NCBI RefSeq assembly: GCF_024323335.1
Contig: NC_066581.1
Span: 444,007,816-444,071,815 of the forward strand
Direction of reading: 5' to 3'
Length of the DNA stretch: 64,000 nt
DNA from: Lathyrus oleraceus
Lineage: Eukaryota; Streptophyta; Magnoliopsida; Fabales; Fabaceae
Shown: positions 1 to 11,320 of the stretch, piece by piece
Numbering within the stretch: the stretch's first letter is position 1
How the letters are laid out: every line of letters starts with the position of its first letter
Made by a program: the position numbers and the translations under genes
Notes under the pieces: model-generated
What the model was told of the DNA's origin: nothing
Seen by the model: only the letters and a program-made list of their open reading frames with translations
The model's database searches: none

Positions 1-1066
1 AAAAACCTCCAACATCAAGTTTGTAGATATTTTCAAAACAATCAAAATGGAATTAAATTGTGCATCATTTGGATTTTTTATGAAGGAGTTATGGGCACTT
101 GAAGTTGGACTTTTTTGACTTTTAATGCCTTTGGCCAAAAAGGACCTATAATGTCTTGCATTATCACATGTGTTTCCTTTGAGATTTTGAGATTTTGTTC
201 AACATAACATTTGAAGTAGACATACTAAGCTTTCCAATTCCTTTGATCCCACCTTAAAATCATAAAAAAATGAATGAGTTATGTCCTTGGTAAGTTGACC
301 CATAATTAGGGTTTTAGTCAAAATGACCTATAATGTATTGGACTGGCAGATGGTCTTCCAAGCTTCAAATCAAATTTTGATGAACATGAAAGTTGTTCAT
401 ATTTTCGTTAAAAACATTTTGTATTTTGGGACCATCTCCATTTGACCAACATATAAAAAGTTAGGTCTCAATGCATTTCAAGATAGTCAGATGAATTGAC
501 TAATCAACTTTCCAAGTCCACAACTCATATCTTGATGAATTGATGATTGAGGACACTCAAATAAGTTCAAATATGCATGAAATGAAGAGCTAAAGAAATT
601 CCCTTTATTATCTTTGACCATGGGTTGAGGTTGCTTCATGAGCAAGGCATTGTGGTGCACGGATGAATTAGGGTTTCTCTGGGGAACAAACCTCAAATCC
701 TTTGACTTGCATTGAGGTACTAGGGAGACACATTTGATGGATGAGATCTTTGGGAACCATTACCATGCTTGCTATCATCTCTTTTTGACCATGTCTTTAT
801 ACATAGGATCTCCTAGAAGCTTTGGACCTTGTAATTGCTCAAACTACAAACAAAAGATGTTAGTGACATATTTTTGTGCTTTTGGTTAGTAAACAAAATA
901 AGAAAAGCAATGATATACAATTCAAGCATGCTTGGTGATCTCAAACCACTCTCAAGAAGTCACACCCAAAGGGAAAAGGAACCAGGATGCTCAATGATCC
1001 TTGAGGCTATGCAATGCAATGTTATGATGCCATGAGAGATCTTAGGGACAAAATTGGGGTCTTACA
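1..1066 (-). repeat. Element A 3' LTR, 5' end of the LTR only
   Basis: In element orientation the LTR begins with TGTAAGACCCCAATTTTG at 1066 and continues leftwards out of the window. The same start is found at 55416 in the solo LTR E on the other strand, and the two sequences stay alignable over several hundred bases. The part visible here is U3. The TATA box seen in E lies about 1.15 kb into the LTR, so the matching position in this copy would be just outside the window. Short ORFs here are not conserved between copies and are not genes. Confidence 0.88.
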
Positions 1067-1080
1067 GATGCCCCTATTTA
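1067..1080 (-). other. Element A polypurine tract
   Basis: On the minus strand TAAATAGGGGCATC directly abuts the LTR start TGTAAG. This is where plus-strand DNA synthesis would be primed. The matching sites in B (10296) and C (33916) have the same form, GAATAGG(G/A)GCAGC, next to their LTR starts. Confidence 0.85.
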
Positions 1081-3672
1081 AGGTCATTCTAGCCGGAGAA
1101 GGGAAGGTTAAAATCTTCGTCTCGACGAGGTAGAATGGGCTTAAATAATAACAAAGAGACGAATTTTGGTCCCTAAGAGACCTCATGATGCAAATGTATG
1201 TATGCAAAAGGTAAAACTCTGTGGGGATAAGCGTCCACAAAGGTAAAGACAATCAAGAAACACTGACAATCCAAATGAGTGATACATTCCATGGGACAAA
1301 ATCCTGGAGACTCTTATGGGGATAAGAAAGAAATGCGTGAGCAGGGCATGACTCAAAGTTTGGGGAGCAGAATTCCAAAGGGAAAACAATGGAAAGACTC
1401 GAGCTGACTCGAAGAGGCCCGTATTGGGGAATATGCCAATACAGCAAGAACGATCCACAACGGACTTCGTTGGGGATGTCCAAAAAGACTCTCCTGGGGA
1501 AGCAGCGAGATGAGGTGTTATCAGTTACTGGGTAACAAGCTCAATGAGACATGTGATCTGAACACCGGTATAAGGGTGAGAGAATAACATGCTCGGGAAG
1601 AATGAATATCTAAGACCGGTATAAGGGTGAGAGACATCAACCAACCAAATCATCTGAGGAAGACCTAAAAGGTATATTTCAACTCAGGAAACCTGACTCC
1701 AGAGGGGACTAAAAGTCATAATAGGGAGCAGAAAGGGAGGAACACCAGGGATACCGGTTACTGGGCATATAATAGGTGACCAACCAAAGCGTGAATTGGG
1801 GAATATTCCCAATACACTCATCATCCAAAAAGAGGGCAAAAAGCAAACTCGATTAAGGGATGGACATTCGATTCCAAAATGGGGATACGAATCTTACTCA
1901 ACAGGGGAAGAACAAAAGGCTTCGACCAAAGAGCGCATGAGATATATTATCTATTACCGTCAGAACATAGATAATACACTCGCATGGAAGATTATCCACA
2001 ACCGGTTACTGGGTTAATAAAGGATAAATCGACCGATAAAGAGAAAAGCATCGGGATACCAAAACTAGGTATATAATGATGACCAATTCAGGAGAGAAAC
2101 AATCGTTACCAACAACAACAAGGTAGACGAAAGATGACCCGCTGGGGATAAATTGCGTAAACAGGGCAATTATCCAGGAAAAAGAGGGAATATCAACACC
2201 GAATATTGGATAATGATAACCATCAAGGAGGGGATTACATCTACCGGATATGGGGTAGAGAACCACAGAAAAGTAATCGTCATCGACTAGGATGAGCAAC
2301 AAGGTTAACTCTGCAAAGGGGAGAAAGTAGGATTCACAACTACCGGTACAAGGGTAGAAAACCACAGGCTCCGCCGGGGATAGGATGGATAATTAGTGGT
2401 TACTGAGCAATTATTCATTTATACCACGGGGAAGCACAAGAAACAGTCACAAGAGGCCAATTTATGATCAAACCAAAGAGGCGAACTGAATCAAGACTCG
2501 TCCTAATGAGGATATAACTTAATAGGGAAATCCATCCCAATATATGTGTTGGGAGGAAGCAAAAATAACCGTCGTCCACGAGGATAGAACTCAGTGGGGG
2601 ATGCGGAAGGAAAGATAAACGCTTTCTTCTTAAGGGGCCGACTCTCTATATTGAGGGATCAGACACCGACACCTGCTTGGGAAAAGTATTACCCACTAGC
2701 AGAGGGATAACAAACAAAGATATATGGAAAACAATGCAATATGAATATTCAAATGTTCGAAAATTGTATGCACACATGCGTGGTTTATGTATGATGAATG
2801 CTGAGAAACAGACATTTCTAACACAAACAGGCTTCATAGGAATAAGCACACAAACATCCGGTACTACATCTCAAGAGAGAAAGCCAAAATCACCAGAGAG
2901 CGATCAATCTGCCGGAGATCAGAGATACCAGGAAACAACAAAATCTCTGCGAGGGAGTAATCAATAGTCAACCCGGCTGGGGACAGGAGTTACAATGAGA
3001 CCACATCTATCACATGAGCAACTCTACTGGGGAGTCTATCCGATGGATAAAGGGATTCTGGGGGTCAACCACCAAGTACCGTACCCACCAAGGAGATCAT
3101 ATCTGCTGAGGAGGAAAGGTTGCTACCCCGCTGAAGGGGAGAGTGGTAAATATCCTAACAAGCAATACCACTCAGGGCTCCGGAGGAAGAAAATACAGTC
3201 ATGCCAGGAATATGAACAACTGTCTTACCCTGTTGGAGATCGTACCGTCCTTGGGAGAGCACTGAGGATCTCCTAAGTATCTTTTTGTCATGGTGAACAT
3301 TCACTTTGCTTAAAAACAAGTTATGAAAAATTCGTTTATTCAAAACAATGACATTTTCTCAATTAAAGCATGTAAAACATTTGTTGAATAGAAACAAATA
3401 AGAGTGCGAACAATTGGATAACAGGCTCAAATTTATTTGACGGAATGGTAGTCTACAAATGGCAAGACTCCATAGATCCTTACAAGTTTGAAATTGGTGA
3501 TATATATTGGAAAAAGGGCTACATTTAACATAATGACCGTTTCTCCACCAATTCTGAATTCGATGTATTCGAAGCTTCGGTTGATGACGAATGAACAAGA
3601 ATCTCTGACAGATGATAATTGTAGAACAAAGTCTTGTCGGGATGTAGTTACTTGCCAAATCCCTGATTTTTG
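1067..3672 (-). other. Element A 3' UTR with imperfect repeats
   Basis: About 2.6 kb between the polypurine tract and pol has no conserved coding sequence. It is built of degenerate short units: words such as GGGGAA, ACCGGTTACTGGG and ACCGGTATAAGGGTGAGAG recur with irregular spacing (for example near 1563 and 1614, with related words near 1754, 1999 and 2341). The Ogre 3' UTR is known to be hypervariable and rich in tandem repeats. The corresponding regions in B and C use different repeat units. Confidence 0.75.
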
Positions 3673-3830
3673 CCTAGATTGCCCCAGGGTGAGGTACTCA
3701 ACCTAGAGGGATACAAATATTCTCTTTTTTTTCATGTCTCTAACTTTTTCCTGGACCGCCCTTTCGGGTTTTCAATCCACCGAGACGCTCATTTTTGCCT
3801 AAGCCGCCCTTTCGGGTTTTCAACTTAGCG
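3673..3830 (-). other. Element A post-pol stem-loop cluster (three modules)
   Basis: Just after the pol stop the minus-strand RNA can form three consecutive stem-loops, separated by spacers that include GGCAAAAA. The arms are CTAAGTTG/CGGCTTAG (3828-3799), GGATTG/CGGTCC (3778-3753) and CTAGGTTG/CAATCTAG (3706-3674). The first two share an inner CCC-GAAA-GGG hairpin, which is a GNRA-type tetraloop. Homologous modules with compensatory changes occur in B (12481-12682) and C (36236-36441). Function is unknown; 3'-end formation, RNA stability or packaging are guesses. Confidence 0.6.
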
Positions 3831-3849
3831 AGCTATTCTGTTTTTATTT

Positions 3850-6800
3850 CTAGGAGAAGTATTTCTTGACTGCATCTGAGTTCACAGGACGAGTGAAATC
3901 CTCCCCATCCATAGTTGTAAGTATCAACGCACCGTCTGAAAAGGCTCTCTTAACAACATATGGACCTTTATAGTTTGGAGTCCACTTGCCCCTGGAATCG
4001 GGCGCGAAAGACAAGACTTTCTTGAGCACAAGGTCACCTTCTCGGAACACACGAGGCTTGACCTTCTTATCAAAAGCTTTCTTCATTCTCTGCTGATACA
4101 ACTGACCATGGCACATGGCAGTCAATCTCTTCTCTTCTATCAAATTCAACTGGTCATAACGACTCTGAACCCATTCAGCATCAGTTAACTTGGCCTCCAT
4201 CAAGACTCTCATCGATGGGATCTCCACCTCTACTAGGAGTACGGCCTCCATGCCATAAACAAGAGAAAAAGGGGTTGCCCCTGTTGAAGTGCGAACAGAC
4301 GTACGATATCCATGTAAAGCAAATGGCAGCATGTCATGCCAATCTTTATACGTAACAACCATCTTCTGGATAATCTTCTTAATATTCTTGTTAGCAGCTT
4401 CAACAACCCCATTCATCTTGGGTCTATAAGGAGCAGAATTATGATGCGCGATCTTGAACTCGCTACATAGCTCTTCCATCATTTTGTTGTTCAAGTTAGA
4501 TCCATTATCAGTAAGGATCTTATCTGGCACACCATAGTGGCATATGAGTTGATTCTTGATAAACTTCACGACCACCTGCCTGGTAACATTTGCATATGAT
4601 CCCGCTTCAACCCACTTGGTGAAGTAATCAATTGCTACGAGAATAAATCTGTGTCCATTAGACGCTTTCGGCTCTATCATGTCAATCATGTCGATTCCCC
4701 ACATGGAGAAAGGCCATGGTGATGAAATCACATTTAGAAGTGTCGGAGGAATATGAATTTTATCTGCGTAAATCTGACACTTGTGGCATTTCTTCACATA
4801 TTTGCAACAGTCAGACTCCATTGTCAGCCAATAGTAGCCTGCTCTCAACATCTTTCTAGCCATGGCATGTCCATTGGAATGAGTACCAAATGAACCCTCA
4901 TGGACCTCAGTCATCAACAGGTCTGCTTCGTGTCTATCCATGCATCTGAGCAGAACCATGTCAAAATTTCTCTTGTAGAGCACTTTGCCATTGAGGTAGA
5001 AACTGCCTGACAATCTCCTCAAAGTCTTCCTATCTTTTACATATGCCATAGGCGGGTAAGCCTGGTTCTGAAGGAAACACTTAATATCGTAATACCATGG
5101 CTTATCATCTTTCACTTCTTCAACTGCAAACACATGAGCTGGTCTGCCCAAGCGCATCACAGTGATATTGGGGACTTCATTCCATAGTTTTACCACAATC
5201 ATCGAAGCGAGCGTAGCAAAAGCATCTACCATCCGATTCTCATCTCGAGGAATATGATGGAAGTTAACCTCAGTAAAGAACATTGAAATCCTCCTCGCAT
5301 AATCCCTATATGGAATAAGACCAGGCTGATTCGTCTCCCATTCACCCTTAATCTGATTAACCACAAGGGCCGAATCACCATAAACATCAAGGTGCTTGAT
5401 CCTTAGATCAATACACTCTTCCAATCCCATAATACAGGCCTCATACTCAGCCATATTATTCGTGCATTTGAAAGTTAGCCTTGCTGTAAAAGGAATATGT
5501 GTGCCCTGAGGAGTAATAATCACTGCCCCAATTCCATTTCCATACTGATTTACAGCGCCATCAAACACCATACTCCATCTGAAACCAGGTTTTGGCCCTT
5601 CATCGAGTGTAGGCTCATCACAATCTTTCATTTTCAAATACAGAATCTCCTCATCTGGGAAGTCAAACTGAACGGACTGATAATCCTCGATCGGCTGATG
5701 TGCCAAGTGGTCAGCCAAGATACTACCTTTAATAGCCTTCTAAGCTCGATACTCAATATCATACTCATATAACAACATTTGCCAACGGGAAATCCTCCCT
5801 GTTAAAGCAGGCTTCTCGAAGATGTACTTGATTGGATCCATTCTGGATATCAACCAAGTTGTATGATTTATCATATACTGGCGTAAGCGCTTAGCAGCCC
5901 AAGCCAAAGCACAGCATGTCTTCTCAAGCATTGAATATCGAGACTCACAATCAGTGAACTTCTTGCTCAGGTAGTAAATAGCATATTCTTTCTTCCCTGA
6001 TTCGTCTTACTGACCCAGGACACAACCCATTGAGTCTTCAAGAACAGTCAGATACATGATCAAAGGCCTTCCTTCCACAGGCGGAGATAGAATCGGAGGT
6101 TCAGACAGATACTCTTTAATGCTATCAAAAGCTTTCTGGGAATCCTCGGTCCAATCATGAGACTGATCTTTCTGGAGGAGCTTGAATATCGGCGCACATG
6201 TGGCAGTCATGTGGGATATGAATCTAGAAATGTAATTCAAGCGGCCAAGAAAACCTCGGACTTGCTTCTCAGTTTTGGGCGCAGGCATCTCTTGTATTGC
6301 TTTAACCTTTGCAGGATCAACCTCAATACCTCTTTCACTAACAATGAAGCCCAATAACTTGCCGGAACGGACTCCAAATGTACACTCGTTGGGATTCAGA
6401 CGAAGCTTGTACTTCTTCAAACGCTGAAAAAGCTTCAATAAGTGCTCTACGTGTTCAACTTCCATTCTCGACTTAGCAATCATATCGTCAACATACACTT
6501 CAATCTCCTTGTGCATCATATCATGAAATAAGGTGGTCATAGCTCGTTGATACGTGGCTCCGGCGTTCTTCAAACCGAAGGGCATCACTCGATAACAGAA
6601 TGTTCCCCAAGGTGTGATGAATGTTGTCTTCTCCATATCCTCGGGTTCCATCTTGATCTGGTTATATCCGGAAAATCCATCCATAAATGAGAAGACATTG
6701 AATTTAGTTGTATTGTCTACTAACATATCAATGTGTGGTAGAGGAAAATCATCTTTCGGACTAGCTTTATTCAAGTCTCTATAGTCCACACACATCCGGA

Positions 6801-7309
6801 CTTTTCCATCTTTTTTAGGCACGGGCACAATATTGGCCACCCATTGAGGATATGTAGAAGTCACCAGAAGCCCGGCATCAATTTGCTTCTGAACTTCCTC
6901 TTTGATCTTCACTGCCATATCAGGATGAGTTCTTCTGAGCTTCTACTTCACAGGCACGCACTCAGGCTTTAAAGGTAGGAAGTGTTGCACAATATCAGTA
7001 TCTAAACCTGGCATGTCTTCATACGACCAAGCAAAGACGTCAACATATTCTCGTAGCAATTCAATCAACCCCTTCTTAACAGATTCTTCAAGGAGTGCCC
7101 CAATCTTCACCTCTCGCACACAATCCTCAGACCCCAAGTTGACTGTTTCCAGATTCTCAAGATGCGGCTGGATGATCTTCTCTTCATGCTCGAGTAGACG
7201 GGTAATCTCGTCAGGAATCTCTTCAACATCATCTTCTTCCGCCTCAAATACAGGGAATTCAAAGTTGGGAGATGGTGTTGAGTCATTATGTTCAATGGGT
7301 TTGATCAAC
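3850..7309 (-). pseudogene. pol: Element A pol: RT, RNase H, second (archaeal-type) RNase H and integrase, three stops
   Basis: A single reading frame runs from the predicted 3' splice site at 7309 to a stop at 3850. The order of domains is an acidic linker, RT (DYRDLN, YVDD near 6490), a degenerate gypsy RNase H (about 6100-5740), a second RNase H (FDGAVN, ALVVNQ; about 5570-5230), and integrase. Integrase has a zinc-binding segment (HKCQ near 4770), the D-D-E residues in GIDMID, TDNGSN and GVVEAANKN (near 4700, 4510 and 4400) and a C-terminal GPYVVK motif. Stops at 6943 (TAG), 6007 (TAA) and 5740 (TAG) interrupt the frame. The TAG codons sit where C has CAG. No frameshift was found. The active-site residues are present, so the loss of function is due to the stops. 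The enzyme would copy element RNA and insert the cDNA. Confidence 0.93.
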
Positions 7310-7574
7310 CTGCATAATGATTTTGGATATGAAAAGCTTTAGAATTCAAACAAGGCAAATCATTATGCATATGGAAAGATTGTTTTTATTCTATTTTTTA
7401 GGGTTTTATGTGATCACCAATTTCATGCAAAAAGCAAAAAGGGAAAATAATTGGAAAAACAAACATTTAACATGAATTTATTGAATGAAAATATCATTTT
7501 ATTTATGTTGCCAACAATGTCATCACTTCTCCTTTTGGCATGGGAGAAGGGTTTTTAAACAAAGTGATCATTAC
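7310..7574 (-). other. Element A predicted Ogre intron between protease and RT
   Basis: The minus strand has a GT at 7574-7573 inside the last sense codon and stop of the protease ORF, and an ATGCAG ending at 7310 just before pol. A possible branch point TTCTAA lies at 7344-7339. Joining the two ends removes the stop, and the partial codon AC plus G keeps the frame into LIKPIE. The same positions and phase recur in B and C. Splicing of Ogre transcripts at this place is known from the literature on the family; the exact sites here are inferred. Confidence 0.75.
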
Positions 7575-8569
7575 GTTGACTTGTGGATAACTGTAGGAAT
7601 ATCCACAGCGATCCAATTGTTGCAGACCCCTCCAGGGATAACGAAATTGCCAGAATCCTCTGTATCTTCTTCCAAGACAGCAGCAGCTTCTTCATCCTGA
7701 CCTGTGTGGATGAAACCTCCACTCTTGAACAACCCTTTCTCGTTGAAAACCCCAGAGGAAAAGCCTATGCCAGCCCGAGACTTATTGTCTTCTAGCTCAA
7801 TCATTTTTCCTAGGCCAGCAGTTGCACCACACTCAATGGCCAACTTTGCATCTCTATAGGAAGCAAATGAAGGAGCTCTCTTCTCAATAGGCTCAACTAT
7901 AGATAAAGCTTGGAAAGGAGTTCCAACTTCATCTTCAGCATCTATATATGAGAAGGAAGACAAATGGCTAACCAGGAGAGCCTTTTCTCCCCCTACCACC
8001 ACCAGTTTCTTATTCTTCACAAACTTCAGTTTTTGGTATAGGGTGGATGTCACGGCGCCCGCCTCGTGAATCCATGGTCTACCTAAGAGACAGCTATACG
8101 ATGGATGGATATCCATAACCTGGAAGGTAATCTGGAAATCACTCGGTCCGATCTTGACTAGGAGATCAACTTCCCCAATTACAGTTTTACGCGACCCATC
8201 GAAAGCTTTCACAACGATTCCACTCTGCCTCATGGGAGGCCCTTGATATGCTAGTTTTGAGAGAGTGGTTTTTGGCAATACATTTAGTGATGACCCAGTG
8301 TCCACCAGTATATTGGACATGGCGTCGTCTCTGCAGTTCATAGATATGTGTAAAGCCAAGTTGTGGTCTCTTCCCTCCTCAGGGAGATCAGAGTCACAAA
8401 AACTCAAATTGTTACAAGCAGTAATGTTTGCAACAATGCTATCGAACTGTTCTATTGTGACATCATGATCTACATATGCCACATCCAAAACTTTCTGCAG
8501 TGCCTCTTTATGTAGTTCTGAATTCAGAAGCAAAGATAATACTGATATTTTGGATGGCGTTTGTAGAAG
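7571..8569 (-). pseudogene. pro: Element A protease domain (3' part of gag-pro)
   Basis: This is a retropepsin-like aspartic protease that would process Gag and Pol. The catalytic VDTGSS motif is encoded near 8300-8290, followed by a flap region and the conserved SCLLGRPWIH segment. This piece has no internal stop. Its upstream end is cut by element B, whose TSD CTGGT is at 8570-8574; the coding sequence resumes in register at 20424. The downstream end is a TAA that is expected to be removed by splicing. The codons above 8574 that stay open come from B's LTR and do not belong to the gene. Confidence 0.88.
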
Positions 8570-8574
8570 CTGGT

Positions 8575-10295
8575 TGTCGCAACCTGAAAAATACAGTGCG
8601 CGAAAAAACAACCGGCGAAAGAAAATGACAGAAGAGTCGCCACCATGCGTTATTCATCCCAAAGGAGGGAAAGGAAACGCTCGAAGTAAACCTGAAAAAG
8701 GAAAGGACAAGACGGGGTCTTGCAACCAAATCTTGGGTTCGGGAGTCGGTTATGCGAAGGGAAGGTATTAGCACCCGTACGCATCCGTAGTACTCTACGG
8801 GATCCACTTTTGTAGTTCTTGTCTAAAGGGTGTGAGTTTATCTTGTGCTGTTTACCAAAAAAAAAGGGGTTAAATGAAAATGACTCGCGCGGATGTCGCA
8901 TCCACTGCATACGTATCTCATATGAATATGAGAATCAGAGTCTTCGTAGCTCGGCTGACCTATGGGTTGGGGGGATGTGTGCTCGCTAAGACATCGCGTC
9001 TTATGCCTACGTATCTCATCTGGCCTGAGAATCAGAGCAAGCCGTAGTTCGGCTAACTATGGGGTTATGGATTGGTTTTTGGACGAACGACGTCACTACG
9101 CAATCTACCGGATGCTCGACCTTTGGAGACTTACTCGCCTGTAGTAGAAGGAGTTAACGTGTTGCTTTGGGTTTTAGGGTTTGGGATTCTCAAGGGCAAA
9201 AAGACAGTCCTTGACGAAGGAACCGCGCTACCTGCAGGGATACGAACACATACAAAACAAACATGTATAAAGTAAATGTGCCAACAAGGGGCTCAGAAGT
9301 AAATAAACAAAAGAAAACAAATGCCTCCTATCGAGGTCTTCCCGCTAAGAAAGCGATAAAATGCGGAAAAGAGGTAAAAGTACCACACGGATAAAGATCC
9401 GAAGTAACAGCAATTAAAGGAGTAAGAAACCCAGGGATCTCCCAAGCTAATGCCATCAAAGAAAGGTGAGTCAGTACAGGTAATCGGAATGAAACTCCAG
9501 GGGGTATCCCACAAATAAAGTGGGAAAACCACGCAAACCATCTCTGCAAGAGTCTGTGAGCCCTCACAAAAACTCAACAAAAGGGTTAGTGAAACACGAT
9601 AAGCATTTTTTTCATGGATAACAGTATGGTTTCAGAAACCTCAAACCCTGTGGCATACATTTCAAAAATCATGTGATTAAACATTCAAGGCATAGCTTTC
9701 ACCCATTCATGCATAATTAAACCCGTGGGCAAAAACAAAATGAAATTCATCCATCATACCTCATACATTCAGATGATCCAAATTAAGAGCATAAAATCAT
9801 GGGAATGAGGCAAACCTAATGGGAGAGACCGGTTGAAATCAAATGGCACGGCTGGGTTTGCAAGGCAATGTTAGGGTTTGCGTGAGATGAAAGTGTGTGA
9901 GTCAGATTGAATTTTTCAGAGCTGCCTGGGGGTTGCTCTGAGTTCTCTGTCAGGTTTCTCTTCAGGTTTTGTCAAGGGTTTTGTTTCAAGGAAACCTCAG
10001 AGTATTTTGCTTCTCTTCCTTCTTCTCAAGTGAAGCCTTGGTATTTATAGACTGAATTTCATGGCTTTGTGGGATCAAATGAGAGAGGTCCAAGTCCAAG
10101 TTTTTTCTATTATATTTTATTTTTTTATTATTATTATTTATATTTATTTATTTTTGTAATTTTTTTTTTTTTCGTTTTTTTTTTTTAAAGTTTCTTGGAT
10201 CTAATTCTGATTGACATGATGAAATGCAATATGAAATGCAATATGAAATGCTAAATGAATGCATGAATGAGGAGGGCAAATTTTGGGGTGTTACA
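8575..10295 (-). repeat. Element B 3' LTR
   Basis: This 1721-bp LTR starts in element orientation with TGTAACACCCC at 10295 and ends with TTGCGACA at 8575. U3 is short: a TATA box lies about 245 bp from the LTR start, which leaves about 1.45 kb for R and U5. An A/T homopolymer region sits in U3 (about 10105-10190). R/U5 has the conserved GGTGCTAATACC block (8739-8808) and two TACGTA hairpin modules (8906-8958 and 9004-9055), also seen in the other Ogre LTRs. Short ORFs inside it are repeated exactly in the other LTR and are not genes. Confidence 0.95.
10043..10050 (-). promoter_or_regulatory. Element B LTR TATA box
   Basis: TATAAATA on the minus strand is followed after about 30 bases by a purine-rich, G/A-type leader start, as in plant pol II promoters. 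The same box is at 20191-20198 in the 5' LTR, which is the copy that would drive transcription. Confidence 0.7.
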
Positions 10296-10310
10296 GCTGC
10301 TCCTATTCAA
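10296..10310 (-). other. Element B polypurine tract
   Basis: TTGAATAGGAGCAGC on the minus strand abuts the LTR start TGTAACACC. It is nearly identical to the tract of C at 33916-33930. Confidence 0.85.
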
Positions 10311-10439
10311 TCATCAGCTAACCCGAGTAGGATGAAAGCGAACAGCTTATCAGACAAACGGGGTGAGCTGTGATTGAATACCAAAGACAGACCGAAAATT
10401 TGCGCTCCGAGAACACCACAAAAACGCGGAAATACACCG

Positions 10440-10795
10440 CGCTGTTTATTTTTCTTCCGATCCTCTGGCTGGATCTGAATCAGTCTTTTGGCTTAATCTG
10501 GAGTTTCGATCATCTAGCTGAACCTATACTCAATTTAGTCCTCTGGTTGGATATTAATTTTGATCCTCGGGCTGGATACGATTTTGATCTTCTGGCTAGA
10601 TCTTCTTCGATCTTCTGGCTAGATCTCCTTCGTTTCGATTCTCTGGCTGAATCTATTTCCTTTGATTCTCTGGCTGAATCTACTTCGATCTTCTGGCTAG
10701 ATCTAAATTGTTTCGATTCTCTGGCTGAATCTATTTCCGTTCTTCGGGCTAGACCTGACTTCGATCTTCTGGCTAGATCTGGATTGTTTTGATGA
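10440..10795 (-). repeat. Degenerate tandem repeat, about 20-35 bp units, in element B 3' UTR
   Basis: Units of the form (T/C)GAT(C/T)(C/T)TCTGGCT(A/G)GAT recur about fifteen times with irregular spacing. The minus frame therefore reads as repeated SSQK and SARESK words, which is an artefact of the repeat and not a protein. Confidence 0.75.
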
Positions 10796-11026
10796 TAAAT
10801 TCCCATCATTAGGATCCCGCATCTGAGGCATGCGCTGGTTGACCCTCTTTTGAAATCTACACCCAACCTTCATATTAGATATGCAGCTTCGAGAATATTC
10901 CACTTTTGGGCTTCGTACATATTCTTCGGGCTAGAACATGTTGTAACGACTCCTCAATTAGACTTGGGCTTGCTGGGGAAATAAAGCTTGTAGGCGACTT
11001 CACTGGGGAATCTTCAAATTGAGCCT

Positions 11027-11320
11027 TAGGCTGGCTTACTGGAACACGATTCTCAGGCTGAATCTTCGAAATGACCCTCAGGCTGGATCACTGGAACACG
11101 ATTCTCAGGCTGAATCTTCGAAATGACCCTCAGGCTGGATCACTGGAACACGATTCTCAGGCTGAATCTTCAAAATGAACCTCAGGCCGGATCACTGGAA
11201 AACGATTCTCAGGCTAAATCTTCGAAATGACCCTCAGGCTGGATCACTGGAAAACGATTCTCAGGCTGAATCTTCAAAACGACCCTCAGGCTGGATCACT
11301 CACGCTTGATCCTCTGGCTG
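11027..11320 (-). repeat. 52-bp tandem repeat in element B 3' UTR
   Basis: Five head-to-tail copies with a period of exactly 52 bp begin at 11052, 11104, 11156, 11208 and 11260. Each contains CTCAGGCTGAATCTTC, then ACCCTCAGGCTGGATCACTGG. Copies differ by a few bases. Ogre 3' UTR repeats are known as a source of satellite DNA. Confidence 0.9.

Noticed and set aside
9293..9580. Open frames of about 80-95 codons in the LTRs of B, with exact copies at 19442-19729, and many similar ones in the LTRs of C.
   Set aside because: They recur only because LTRs are direct repeats. They have no family resemblance, and they overlap R/U5 structural motifs.
10370..10866. Frames of 118-140 codons on both strands with repeated residue patterns.
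   Set aside because: The pattern is the translation of the short tandem DNA repeat in B's 3' UTR; both strands and several frames are open for the same reason.
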